The translations under genes and the position numbers were made by a program. This document shows positions 1-6,854 of a DNA stretch of 8,735 bases, piece by piece; positions within the stretch are counted from its first letter, which is position 1; every line of letters starts with the position of its first letter. This DNA is from Acidocella sp. 35-58-6 (GTDB lineage: Bacteria > Pseudomonadota > Alphaproteobacteria > Acetobacterales > Acetobacteraceae), in contig NCFD01000033.1 of NCBI GenBank assembly GCA_002281005.1, positions 1 to 8,735 of the forward strand, read 5' to 3'. Below the pieces are notes generated by a model, which saw nothing but the letters and a program-made list of their open reading frames with translations, was not told the DNA's origin and ran no database searches.

Positions 1-846
1 CGACTGGTGGGTATGCATGCCTGAGCCGTTATCGCCGTAGATCGGCTTTGGCATAAACGTGGCGGTCTTGCCGTAGCTGTGCGCCACGTTGTGCACGCAG
101 TATTTATAAATCTGCATCTGGTCGGCCATCTTGGTCAGCGTGCCGAACCGGGTGCCCAGCTCGTGCTGGCTTTGTGCCACTTCATGGTGATGCTTCTCAA
201 TCGGCAGACCCATTTCGCCCATAGCGGAGAGCATTTCAGCGCGCAGGTCGGAATCGCCATCCACCGGCGGAACCGGGAAGTAGCCACCCTTCACCGCCGG
301 GCGGTGCCCCATGTTGCCTTCCGGGTAGTCCTTCATCGAGGAGCCGGGGCCTTCGATGCTGTCAACCTGGTAGGTGCCGAAATTACCGCCGGTGCCGAAC
401 TTCACGCTATCAAAAATGAAGAACTCAGCTTCGGCGCCCACCACAATCTGGTCACCAATACCGGTGGACTTCAAATAGGCTTCCACCTTCTTGGCGGTTG
501 AGCGCGGGTCGCGGGCGTAGCCCTGGCCAGTCGAGGGTTCGATAATATCACAGAACAAAATCAGGCTTGGCTTGGCCGCAAACGGGTCCATCACCGCGGT
601 TTCAACGTCCGGCTGCAAAATCATGTCGGATTCGTTGATGGCCTTCCAGCCCGCGATCGACGAGCCGTCAAACATGAAGCCGTCCTTCAAGGCGTCTGCG
701 TCGACCGTCGAAATATGCTGGGCGGTGTGCTGCCACTTGCCCTTTGGGTCGGTGAAACGAAGATCGACGTATTCGACGCCGTTCTCCTTAATCATCTCTA
801 AAACTTTTGCGATACCGTCGTCAGTTCCAGCGGGCTTCTTCGCCAT
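1..846 (-). CDS. glnA: glutamine synthetase, type I (5' part, cut by window edge)
   Basis: Glutamine synthetase makes glutamine from glutamate, ammonia and ATP in the cytoplasm and is the main ammonia-assimilating enzyme. The 282 N-terminal codons are present, out of about 470 usual for the GlnA family. Visible are the N-terminal beta-grasp domain with FDGSSIAGW (residues 59-67), the metal-binding start of the catalytic domain [11 protein letters not shown] (136-146), a second metal/glutamate-binding stretch around [15 protein letters not shown], and [10 protein letters not shown] just before the edge. The C-terminal part, including the adenylylated tyrosine region, lies outside. The ATG at 846 fits the family N-terminus and has a modest GGGGA-like ribosome site upstream. 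It is the second gene after glnB (150 nt gap), the usual alphaproteobacterial glnBA order, so it is probably read from the glnB promoters. No frame disruption is seen. Confidence 0.97.
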   Translation of the reverse strand, partial: MAKKPAGTDDGIAKVLEMIKENGVEYVDLRFTDPKGKWQHTAQHISTVDADALKDGFMFDGSSIAGWKAINESDMILQPDVETAVMDPFAAKPSLILFCDIIEPSTGQGYARDPRSTAKKVEAYLKSTGIGDQIVVGAEAEFFIFDSVKFGTGGNFGTYQVDSIEGPGSSMKDYPEGNMGHRPAVKGGYFPVPPVDGDSDLRAEMLSAMGEMGLPIEKHHHEVAQSQHELGTRFGTLTKMADQMQIYKYCVHNVAHSYGKTATFMPKPIYGDNGSGMHTHQS

Positions 847-939
847 GCTCTATCCCCGTTTATATCAAAGGTTGTTTGTCCACGCGCAACAAAACCGCAC
901 CATGCGGCATTTGTTGCCCACTATCCTCTGTGCAACGCC

Positions 940-972
940 GGGCACGGCATAGCAAGCCGCCATGCCGCGCCC
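940..972 (-). other. hairpin in the glnB-glnA intergenic region
   Basis: An 11-nt inverted repeat has arms at 940-950 and 962-972 and an 11-nt loop. Read as minus-strand RNA all 11 pairs form, one of them a G-U wobble. On the plus strand that position would be an A-C mismatch, so the fold suits the glnBA transcript. No U-run follows, so a full intrinsic terminator is unlikely. A partial terminator, RNA processing site or mRNA stabiliser that sets the glnB:glnA ratio is possible. The function is inference. Confidence 0.5.
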
Positions 973-996
973 ACAACTAAACAATCAGCAAAACGG

Positions 997-1488
<492 letters not shown>

Positions 1489-1537
1489 TTAGCCATGCCG
1501 CTACGTTCTGCTCACGGTACGGCTTCTGGTTGCTTAA

Positions 1538-1543
1538 ATTATA
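1538..1543 (-). promoter_or_regulatory. sigma-70-type -10 box (TATAAT) towards glnB
   Basis: The minus strand carries a perfect TATAAT about 100 bp upstream of the sigma-54 promoter. No good -35 hexamer is seen at 16-18 nt, so it would be activator-dependent or weak. Tandem housekeeping and sigma-54 promoters are known ahead of glnBA in Azospirillum, which makes this plausible. Transcription would start near 1531. Confidence 0.35.
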
Positions 1544-1544
1544 G

Positions 1545-1554
1545 GCAAATTTGC
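1545..1554. promoter_or_regulatory. 10-bp perfect palindrome GCAAATTTGC, possible operator
   Basis: The palindrome lies in the AT-rich centre of the divergent glnB/aminotransferase region. It abuts the minus-strand TATAAT box and overlaps the TTGCTT proposed as -35 for the aminotransferase. It does not match the NtrC consensus. The binding protein is unknown. Confidence 0.3.
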
Positions 1555-1579
1555 TTCATCCCAGCAGGACAGCTATTTT
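1551..1579 (+). promoter_or_regulatory. possible promoter for the aminotransferase gene
   Basis: TTGCTT (1551-1556) and TATTTT (1574-1579) are separated by 17 nt, giving a moderate sigma-70-like pair. The start of transcription would fall near 1586, about 20 nt before the chosen GTG, leaving room for the AAGGA ribosome site at 1595-1599. Each hexamer deviates from consensus, so this is tentative. Confidence 0.3.
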
Positions 1580-1594
1580 GCGCCGGTATTACTC

Positions 1595-1599
1595 AAGGA
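1595..1599 (+). promoter_or_regulatory. ribosome binding site that fixes the GTG start of the aminotransferase
   Basis: AAGGA lies six nt before the GTG at 1606. The in-frame ATG at 1495 has no comparable site. This supports the shorter, family-length protein. Confidence 0.6.
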
Positions 1600-1605
1600 C
1601 GCTTC

Positions 1606-2790
1606 GTGAAATCTCCTAACAATCTGCTCGCCCAAACCGGCACCACCATTTTCACCATCATGTCGGCATTGGCGGTGCAGCATAATGCCATCAATCTCGG
1701 CCAAGGCTTCCCTGATGTCGAAGGCCCGGCAGACGTGGTGCAGGCGGCCGCTGATGCATTGTTGGATAACCGCAACCAATACCCGCCAATGACTGGCGTT
1801 GCGGAACTGCGCCAAGCGGTCGCCGCAGCCAATAAGCGGTTTTATAACCTCGACATCGACCCGAACGGCGGCGTGGTGGTCACCTCCGGCGCCACCGAGG
1901 CCATTACCGCCTGCCTGACCGCGCTGATCAACCCTGGCGATGAGGTCGTGGCGATCGAGCCGCTGTATGACACCTACCTGCCGGTGATTAAGCTGCTGGG
2001 CGGTATCCCGAAGCTGGTGCGCCTCAACCCGCCGGAGTGGAGCCTGCCTCACAATGAACTGGCCGCTGCCTTCTCACCGCGCACCAAGTTGCTGCTGCTG
2101 AACTCCCCAATGAACCCGTGCGGCAAAGTGTTTACCCGTGACGAATTAAACTTCATCGCGGACTTACTGGAGCAGCATGATGCCTATGCGGTGTGCGATG
2201 AGGTTTACGAGCATCTGGTGTTCGCCCCCGCCACCCATATCCCGCTGATGACCCTGCCCGGCATGGCGGCGCGAACCCTGCGGGTTGGCAGTGCCGGCAA
2301 AACCTTCTCGCTTACCGGTTGGAAGATCGGTTATGTGTCGGGGCCCATTGAACTGGTAAGCGTGGTCGCGAAGGCGCACCAAAATCTCACCTTCACCAGT
2401 GCGCCCAATTTGCAACGCGCGGTGGCGCTGGGGCTGGCTAAGCCTGATGAATATTTCACCGCTTTAGGGAGCACACTGGCGGCGAAGCGCGATTTGCTGG
2501 CCGCTGGCCTCACCCGCCTTGGCTTTGGCGTGCTGCCGGCGGATGGCAGTTATTTCATCACCGCCGACATTGCACCCTTGGGGTTCGCTGGCGATGACAT
2601 GGCGTTCTGCCGCGCCATCACCGCCCAGGCCGGGGTGGCTGCCATCCCGCTTTCCGCCTTTTACGACAGTGACGGCCCAGCAAATTTCGTGCGGTTTGCC
2701 TTCTGCAAGCAGGATTCGGTGCTGCATGAGGCCCTCGCCCGCCTGCAAAATTGGATAACGCCCGTCCAAACATTGACGGCGACCGCTTGA
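1606..2790 (+). CDS. class I/II PLP-dependent aminotransferase (kynurenine/methionine aminotransferase-like)
   Basis: A cytoplasmic pyridoxal-phosphate enzyme that moves an amino group from an amino acid to a 2-oxo acid. The 394-residue product has the fold-type I landmarks: INLGQGFPD (29-37), SGATEAI (94-100) in the phosphate-binding loop, NPCG (170-173; NPxG), Asp198 in CDEVYEHL for the PLP ring nitrogen with Tyr201, GSAGKTFSLTGWKIGY (228-243) with the Schiff-base Lys232, and Arg363 in FVRFAFCK for the substrate carboxylate. The GQGFPD and SAGKTF motifs resemble the kynurenine-oxoglutarate transaminase / YbdL methionine aminotransferase subgroup. The true substrate cannot be told; such genes are often annotated only as aminotransferase. 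The GTG start at 1606 is chosen for its AAGGA ribosome site six nt upstream. An in-frame ATG at 1495 would add 37 residues unlike the family and would run across the promoter region. The gene is divergent from glnB. Confidence 0.9.
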   Translation: MKSPNNLLAQTGTTIFTIMSALAVQHNAINLGQGFPDVEGPADVVQAAADALLDNRNQYPPMTGVAELRQAVAAANKRFYNLDIDPNGGVVVTSGATEAITACLTALINPGDEVVAIEPLYDTYLPVIKLLGGIPKLVRLNPPEWSLPHNELAAAFSPRTKLLLLNSPMNPCGKVFTRDELNFIADLLEQHDAYAVCDEVYEHLVFAPATHIPLMTLPGMAARTLRVGSAGKTFSLTGWKIGYVSGPIELVSVVAKAHQNLTFTSAPNLQRAVALGLAKPDEYFTALGSTLAAKRDLLAAGLTRLGFGVLPADGSYFITADIAPLGFAGDDMAFCRAITAQAGVAAIPLSAFYDSDGPANFVRFAFCKQDSVLHEALARLQNWITPVQTLTATA

Positions 2791-2811
2791 GCGCAGTACC
2801 ACCCAGCACTG

Positions 2812-2826
2812 ATCAGGGCTCCTGAT
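2812..2826 (+). other. small hairpin abutting tRNA-His
   Basis: ATCAGG and CCTGAT form a perfect 6-bp stem with a 3-nt loop. It ends at the base directly before the tRNA G-1 at 2827. It could be a processing signal in a read-through aminotransferase-tRNA transcript or chance. There is no T-run for termination. Confidence 0.3.
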
Positions 2827-2903
2827 GGCGGACGTAGCTCAGTTGGTAGAGCGCCGGTTTGTGGTACCGGTTGTCGCGGGTTCAATCCCCGTCGTTCGCC
2901 CCA
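2827..2903 (+). tRNA. tRNA-His (anticodon GTG)
   Basis: The full cloverleaf can be drawn. The 7-bp acceptor stem is 2828-2834 with 2893-2899. The D arm contains AGCTCAGTTGGTAGAGC. The anticodon stem CCGGT/ACCGG closes the loop TTGTGGT with GTG at 2861-2863. The T arm contains GGGTTCAATCCCC, and CCA is encoded at 2901-2903. The extra 5' G at 2827 faces the discriminator C at 2900; this G-1:C73 pair is the identity mark of histidine tRNAs read by HisRS. The tRNA sits 36 nt after the aminotransferase and 22 nt before mobA on the same strand, so it may share a transcript with them. A weak TTGACG at 2773-2778 could be a -35 element, but no good -10 follows. Confidence 0.97.
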
Positions 2904-2925
2904 TCCCCCTCCTGCTTGTTTCAGC

Positions 2926-3495
2926 ATGATCGCCGCCCTCATTCTGGCCGGTGGCCGGGGCAGCCGACTCGGTGGAGCCGACAAGGCTTTCGTGACCATG
3001 AACGGCCAGCCCCTCATCGCCCATCTGCTCGCCCGTCTGACCCCTCAGGTGAATCGTATCGCCATCAGCGCCAATGGTGACGCCACGCGCTTCGCTGAGT
3101 TTGGCCTGCCGGTACTGCCCGACCTGCATCACGGCAAAGGCCCGCTGGCTGGTGTCGCCGCCGGGCTGGCCTGGGCGGCGGACATTGGGGCTGACGCCCT
3201 TCTCACCGTTCCGGTGGACACACCCTTCATTCCGCATAACCTCGCGGAGCGGCTCGCCCCGGCACCGTCAGTGAGTTGCTACCGAGGCCGCCAGCACCAT
3301 CTGGTAACCTTTTGGCCGGTTGATTGCCTGCCCATGCTGGAGCGGTTTCTGGAACCGGAGGACAAATACAAGGTGCGCGATTTCCTAAAACTCATTCGCG
3401 CCCGGCAGGTCTCGTTCAATGCGTCCCATGACCCATTCATGAACATCAACACGCCCGAAGACCTGGCCGCCGCTACATCGCTTCCGGCAGTTTGA
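2926..3495 (+). CDS. mobA: molybdenum cofactor guanylyltransferase
   Basis: MobA transfers GMP from GTP to Mo-molybdopterin, giving the bis-MGD cofactor used by DMSO-reductase-family enzymes such as nitrate reductase and formate dehydrogenase. It acts in the cytoplasm. The 189-residue product has the usual length and a nucleotidyltransferase fold. It has the N-terminal GTP-binding signature [27 protein letters not shown] in the middle, the metal-site segment VPVDTPFIP and the C-terminal [10 protein letters not shown] typical of MobA. The ATG at 2926 is the only start ahead of the signature. No Shine-Dalgarno site precedes it; only 22 nt separate it from the tRNA CCA. It may be translated from a processed short leader or by read-through. 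The 3' end overlaps the 3' end of arsH by 23 bp on the other strand. No mobB, moa or moe gene is in view. Confidence 0.92.
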   Translation: MIAALILAGGRGSRLGGADKAFVTMNGQPLIAHLLARLTPQVNRIAISANGDATRFAEFGLPVLPDLHHGKGPLAGVAAGLAWAADIGADALLTVPVDTPFIPHNLAERLAPAPSVSCYRGRQHHLVTFWPVDCLPMLERFLEPEDKYKVRDFLKLIRARQVSFNASHDPFMNINTPEDLAAATSLPAV

Positions 3496-3521
3496 ACGCG
3501 GCCTTACGCTCGCTGTAGCGG
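3470..3521. repeat. 8-bp inverted repeat across the mobA/arsH convergent ends
   Basis: CCGCTACA (3470-3477) and TGTAGCGG (3514-3521) are perfect complements 36 nt apart and enclose the mobA stop codon; the arsH stop lies inside the left arm. It could act as a loose bidirectional transcription end signal. With the long loop and no T-runs it may equally be chance. Confidence 0.25.
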
Positions 3522-4162
3522 TCCACCAAATAATCCGCCCGGTCGCGCAGCAGCCAGGTGAAGCGCAGCAATTCTTCCATCACATCCACCAACCGGTCGT
3601 ATAACGGGCCGGGCTTCATGCGGCCTTCCGCATCAAATTGCGTGTAGGCCATCGGCACGCTGGACTGGTTGGGGATGGTGAACATCCGCATCCAGCGCCC
3701 CAGCAACCGCAGCGTATTCACCGCATTGAAGCTTTGCGAGCCACCAGAGACCTGCAACACGGCCAGTGTGCGCCCCTGGGTGGGGCGGATTGAGGCGTCT
3801 TCGAGCGGCAGCCAATCAATTTGATTTTTGAAAATACCTGTAATGGCGCCATGCATTTCCGGGCTGCACCACACTTGCCCCTCCGACCACAGTGAGAGTG
3901 CCCGCAACTCCTGCACTTTCGGGTGCGTTTTTGGCACGCTGTTGGCCATTGGTAACTCACGCGGGTCGAAAATTTTCACCTCCGCCCCCATCAGCTCCAA
4001 TAATCTGGCGGCTTCCTCAATCAGCAGCCGGCTATACGAAACCTCGCGCAGCGAGCCGTACAACAATAACATGCGCGGCTTGTGAGTGGCGCGCGCGGCG
4101 GATTCCAGCCGCTGTAAATCAGGCGCTGCGAGCAAATCCGCGCGTAAATTCGGCAGGTTCAT
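3473..4162 (-). CDS. arsH: arsenical resistance protein ArsH, NADPH-dependent FMN reductase family
   Basis: ArsH is a flavodoxin-like, FMN-binding oxidoreductase that, in characterised members, oxidises trivalent methylated and aromatic arsenicals to the less toxic pentavalent forms and shows NADPH:FMN/quinone reductase activity. The product has 229 residues, the family length. It shows the FMN phosphate loop [10 protein letters not shown] (36-45), the segment [18 protein letters not shown] (100-117), and [15 protein letters not shown] (138-152) on the flavin side. The ATG at 4162 overlaps the arsB stop as ATGA, suggesting translational coupling; no good ribosome site precedes it. An in-frame ATG at 4183 would add seven residues and lies inside arsB. 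It is the last gene of the ars operon and its stop lies inside the 3' end of convergent mobA. Confidence 0.93.
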   Translation of the reverse strand: MNLPNLRADLLAAPDLQRLESAARATHKPRMLLLYGSLREVSYSRLLIEEAARLLELMGAEVKIFDPRELPMANSVPKTHPKVQELRALSLWSEGQVWCSPEMHGAITGIFKNQIDWLPLEDASIRPTQGRTLAVLQVSGGSQSFNAVNTLRLLGRWMRMFTIPNQSSVPMAYTQFDAEGRMKPGPLYDRLVDVMEELLRFTWLLRDRADYLVDRYSERKAAFKLPEAM

Positions 4163-5451
4163 GCGCCCAGCACCCGCAGCCATACATCCAGCGCCACCAG
4201 CACCACCAGCAGCACCGGCGGGGTGATGCTGAGGCCAACTTTCATATACTGCCCCCACGAAATGCTAATGCCTTTGCGCCCTAGCACGTTCAGCCATAGC
4301 AGCGTGGCCAGGCTGCCGATGGGGGTGAATTTGGGGCCTAAATCGCACCCGATCACATTTGCATAAATCATCAATTCGCGTGTCAGTGGCGGCAAATTTG
4401 CCGCTTGCTCAATTGAGAGCGTGCCCACCAGCACGCCCGGCATATTATTCATTACCGATGACAACAAGGCCGCGCCAAAGCCAGTGCCGATGGTGGCCAC
4501 CATATCACCGCGCCGCGCCAGCCATTCCAGCCCATGCGCCAAATAACCAGTAAGGCCAGCGTTGCGTAGCCCATACACCACCAGATACATGCCGAGCGAA
4601 AAAATCACGATCTGCCAGGGCGCATTACGCATCACTTTACGCACCGAAATCACGTGCCCTTTGGCCGCAATGACAAATAATATCGCCGCACCAGCGCAAG
4701 TTACCACCGAAACCGGCACACCGAAGGGGGCCAATACAAAATACGCAATTAACAATAAACCAAGTACAGGAAAAGCGGCTTTGAAAATCACCCGGTCACG
4801 AATCGCGTGCACCGGGTCTTCGATGTTGGCGAGGTCATAATGTAAAGGCACCACCCGCGCATAAAATGCCCATAACACCGCCAGCGTGGCGCCTAAGGAA
4901 ATGACATCAACCGGCACCATCACCAGCGCATAACGATTGAAAGTAATGTTAAAATAATTGGCGCTGACGATATTGACGAGGTTGGAAATGATCAGCGGCA
5001 GGCTGGTGGTGTCCGCCACAAACCCGCAGGCCACCACAAAGGCCAATGTCTGCACCGGGGTAAATTCCAGCCGCAGCAAAATCGCCACCATGATCGGGGT
5101 GAGTAGCAAGGCCGCGCCGTCATTGGCGAACACCGCTGAAATAGCCGCCCCCAGCAATACCACCAGCGGGAACAAAAACCGCCCGCGGCCGCCGCCCCAG
5201 CGTGCCACATGCAGCGCCGCCCATTCAAAAAACCCAGCCTCATCCAGCAACAATGAAATAATGATCAGCGCAACAAAGGTGAACGTAGCATCCCACACAA
5301 TATGCCAGACCACCGCGATATCATGGATATGCACAACACCGGTCGCCAGTGCCACCACCGCCCCGCCCAGCGCACTCCACCCAATCCCCAGCCCGCGCGG
5401 TTGCCAGATGACAAAAACCAAGGTTACCAAAAATATCGCCAGCGCCAGCAT
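4159..5451 (-). CDS. arsB: arsenite efflux pump ArsB
   Basis: ArsB is an inner-membrane antiporter that expels arsenite (and antimonite) using the proton gradient. It belongs to the ion-transporter superfamily with about 12 helices. The 430-residue protein is almost wholly hydrophobic segments, e.g. near residues 3-16, 22-40, 56-70, 92-108, 115-125, 174-199, 222-240, 246-263, 278-294, 317-331 and 409-427. Recognisable ArsB motifs are [13 protein letters not shown] (108-120), [10 protein letters not shown] (334-343) and [19 protein letters not shown] (368-386). The ATG at 5451 has GAGGAG about 8 nt upstream. It starts 35 nt after arsC and overlaps arsH by 4 bp. It is ArsB rather than the unrelated Acr3 family. 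With an arsA gene absent, it would work alone. Confidence 0.95.
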   Translation of the reverse strand: MLALAIFLVTLVFVIWQPRGLGIGWSALGGAVVALATGVVHIHDIAVVWHIVWDATFTFVALIIISLLLDEAGFFEWAALHVARWGGGRGRFLFPLVVLLGAAISAVFANDGAALLLTPIMVAILLRLEFTPVQTLAFVVACGFVADTTSLPLIISNLVNIVSANYFNITFNRYALVMVPVDVISLGATLAVLWAFYARVVPLHYDLANIEDPVHAIRDRVIFKAAFPVLGLLLIAYFVLAPFGVPVSVVTCAGAAILFVIAAKGHVISVRKVMRNAPWQIVIFSLGMYLVVYGLRNAGLTGYLAHGLEWLARRGDMVATIGTGFGAALLSSVMNNMPGVLVGTLSIEQAANLPPLTRELMIYANVIGCDLGPKFTPIGSLATLLWLNVLGRKGISISWGQYMKVGLSITPPVLLVVLVALDVWLRVLGA

Positions 5452-5486
5452 CGGCGTCTCCTCAAATCGTCAGGTGTTGCCGAAAT

Positions 5487-5918
5487 TCAGCGAATGCGCT
5501 GGCCGGTTGCGTCCACCACGGCTTCGCCATCTTCCTTGGAAAATGCCGCTTTTTGTGGTTCTGGCAAAATGTCCAGCACCACCTCCGAAGGCCGGCACAA
5601 ACGCACGCCAAGCGGGGTCACCACAATCGGGCGGTTCAATAAAATCGGGTGCTGTTCAATGGCATCAAGCAATTCATCATCGCTCAGCGCCGGATTATCC
5701 AGGCCAAGCTCAGCATAGGGCGTGTCTTTCTCGCGCAGCCAGTCGCGGATCGTCACTCCCGCCCGCGCCGTCAATTGCCGCAACACTTCGCGTGATGGCG
5801 GGGTTTTTAAATATTCGATGATATGCGGCTCAATGCCGGCATTGCGGATCATCGCCAGCACATTGCGGGCGGTACCGCATTTCGGATTGAAATAGATCAC
5901 CACTTGAGGCGCACCCAT
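5487..5918 (-). CDS. arsC: arsenate reductase, glutaredoxin-coupled ArsC family
   Basis: This enzyme reduces arsenate to arsenite in the cytoplasm with glutathione and glutaredoxin, as in the R773 plasmid ArsC. The 143-residue product has the family length. The active-site Cys14 lies in YFNPKCGTARN (9-19), and three arginines known to line the arsenate site in this family appear as Arg62 (WLREKD), Arg96 (NRPIVV) and Arg109 (LCRPSE). ILLNRPIVV and the C-terminal region fit the ArsC/Spx fold, with ArsC favoured by these arginines. The ATG at 5918 shares one base with the stop of the upstream fusion gene (TGATG) and has GGGAG seven nt ahead, so both coupling and direct initiation are possible. 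The short tail after residue 120 is unremarkable. It is the second arsenate reductase of the operon. Confidence 0.95.
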   Translation of the reverse strand: MGAPQVVIYFNPKCGTARNVLAMIRNAGIEPHIIEYLKTPPSREVLRQLTARAGVTIRDWLREKDTPYAELGLDNPALSDDELLDAIEQHPILLNRPIVVTPLGVRLCRPSEVVLDILPEPQKAAFSKEDGEAVVDATGQRIR

Positions 5919-6796
5919 CAGGCAACTCCCGGGCGCGGCGTAGAGGTGCCTTCAAGCCGACCAATTTCGCGCAATTTGGTGCTGAGCGCCATTTGATCGA
6001 TGCTGGCCAGCGGCAGGCTCAAAAACACGCCAATCCGTGTACGTAAATATTTGAAGGCCTGCACGAAGGCTTTTTCCTTTTCAATATCCGGCCCTTGCAC
6101 CGAAGCCGGGTCGTCAATCCCCCAATGCGCCGTCATCGGGTGCCCCGGCCAGACCGGGCAGACCTCACCGGCGGCGTTGTCACACACCGTGAACACAAAA
6201 TCCATCACCGGCGCTTCCGGGCCGGAGAACTCATCCCAGCTTTTGGAGCGCGCCCACGCAGCGGGATAGCCATAACTCTCCAGCACTTTCAGTGCGAACG
6301 GATTGACGGTGCCGTTCGGGTAACTGCCCGCCGAATAAGCGCGGAAATGGCCACCGCCATCACGCTGCAAAATCGCCTCCGCCATAATCGAGCGGGCCGA
6401 ATTGCCGGTGCATAAAAACATCACGTTATAAATTTTTTCGGGCACGAAACCTCTCCTCTCCTCGTCACAGCAAGGCATTAAATCCGCCACCAGCGGCGCA
6501 CATAGGTCGGCATTGCCGCCGCAACAATCCGCCGCCAGAAACACAATCACCTCACGCAGCCTGGTAATTTCGGCACGATAGATGATCGAGCGGCTGTCAC
6601 GGCGGCTGCTCACCAGCCCGGCCCGCGCCAGTACCGCCAGATGCGCTGACATGGTGTTGGCGGGCACGCCCAAATCCCGCGCCAAATCCCCCGCCGCAAT
6701 TCCACCGGGCGCGGCCCGAACCAGAGCTCGGAACACCGCGAGGCGCGTCTCCTGCGCTAAGGCCGCGAAGGCTGCAATGGCGTCACTCGATTCCAT
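5918..6796 (-). CDS. ArsR-type repressor fused to thioredoxin-coupled arsenate reductase
   Basis: One 292-residue polypeptide joins two functions; positions here count from the ATG at 6796. Residues about 1-95 are an ArsR/SmtB winged helix with LARDLGVPANTMSAHLAVL and the wing GLVSSRRDSRSIIYRA. The classic ArsR cysteine motif in the DNA-binding helix is absent. Cys91, Cys92 and Cys99 (DCCGGNADLC) and Cys109-Cys110 are candidates for arsenite binding. From about residue 120 comes a low-molecular-weight phosphatase-fold arsenate reductase with the CX5R loop CTGNSARS (Cys129, Arg135), the resolving cysteines Cys205 and Cys213 (VCDNAAGEVCP) and catalytic DPA. All redox cysteines are present, so it looks active. 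The ATG is preferred over an in-frame TTG at 6838, which lies upstream of the predicted promoter. Such fusions are known in Alphaproteobacteria. It is first in the ars operon and probably represses it. Confidence 0.92.
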   Translation of the reverse strand: MESSDAIAAFAALAQETRLAVFRALVRAAPGGIAAGDLARDLGVPANTMSAHLAVLARAGLVSSRRDSRSIIYRAEITRLREVIVFLAADCCGGNADLCAPLVADLMPCCDEERRGFVPEKIYNVMFLCTGNSARSIMAEAILQRDGGGHFRAYSAGSYPNGTVNPFALKVLESYGYPAAWARSKSWDEFSGPEAPVMDFVFTVCDNAAGEVCPVWPGHPMTAHWGIDDPASVQGPDIEKEKAFVQAFKYLRTRIGVFLSLPLASIDQMALSTKLREIGRLEGTSTPRPGVA

Positions 6797-6798
6797 AA

Positions 6799-6815
6799 TT
6801 CCAGATATATCGAAA
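6799..6815. promoter_or_regulatory. candidate ArsR operator over the -10 box
   Basis: The stretch contains a perfect palindrome GATATATC (6804-6811) flanked by TTCC on one side and GAAA on the other. It resembles the TTCGATATATCGAA-like operators of ArsR-family repressors, with imperfect outer arms. It covers the -10 element, where a bound repressor would block RNA polymerase. The assignment is inferred from position and pattern. Confidence 0.4.
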
Positions 6816-6831
6816 TGATCACGTGCGTCAA
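6804..6831 (-). promoter_or_regulatory. ars operon promoter, possibly giving a leaderless mRNA
   Basis: On the minus strand TTGACG (6831-6826) and TATATC (6809-6804) are 16 nt apart. It lies wholly in the 58 nt between the mutL stop and the arsR-arsC start. Transcription would begin near 6797, next to the ATG at 6796, so the message would have almost no leader. No ribosome site is present ahead of that ATG, which agrees. Confidence 0.5.
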
Positions 6832-6854
6832 GTGACAAAACACCCCTTCGAGTC

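Noticed and set aside
79..952. Plus-strand open frames at 79-501 and 572-952
   Set aside because: They are antisense to the clear glnA coding sequence and have no family features.
1495..1605. Upstream ATG giving a longer aminotransferase
   Set aside because: The 37 extra residues do not resemble the family, cross the divergent promoter region and have no ribosome site; GTG at 1606 has one.
2827..2903. tRNA-His as an integration site for a mobile element
   Set aside because: No integrase, and no second copy of the tRNA 3' end was noticed elsewhere in the window.
3932..3947. Sigma-54-like sequence on the plus strand inside arsH (TGGCACG-N4-TGGCC)
   Set aside because: The -24 half is perfect, but it points into antisense DNA with no plus-strand gene downstream before the window's mutL region; best read as chance.
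4190..4215. Repeated CACCAG units at the arsB 3' end
   Set aside because: They encode the Leu/Val-rich last membrane helix of ArsB and need no separate explanation.
4958..5821. Long plus-strand open frame of 287 codons antisense to arsB and arsC
   Set aside because: It is rich in Ala, Ser, Thr and Pro, has no recognisable domain, and mirrors the codon pattern of the well-supported genes on the other strand.
6797..6838. TTG start at 6838 for the ArsR-ArsC fusion
   Set aside because: It lies upstream of the predicted -35 element and adds 14 residues not typical of ArsR proteins.
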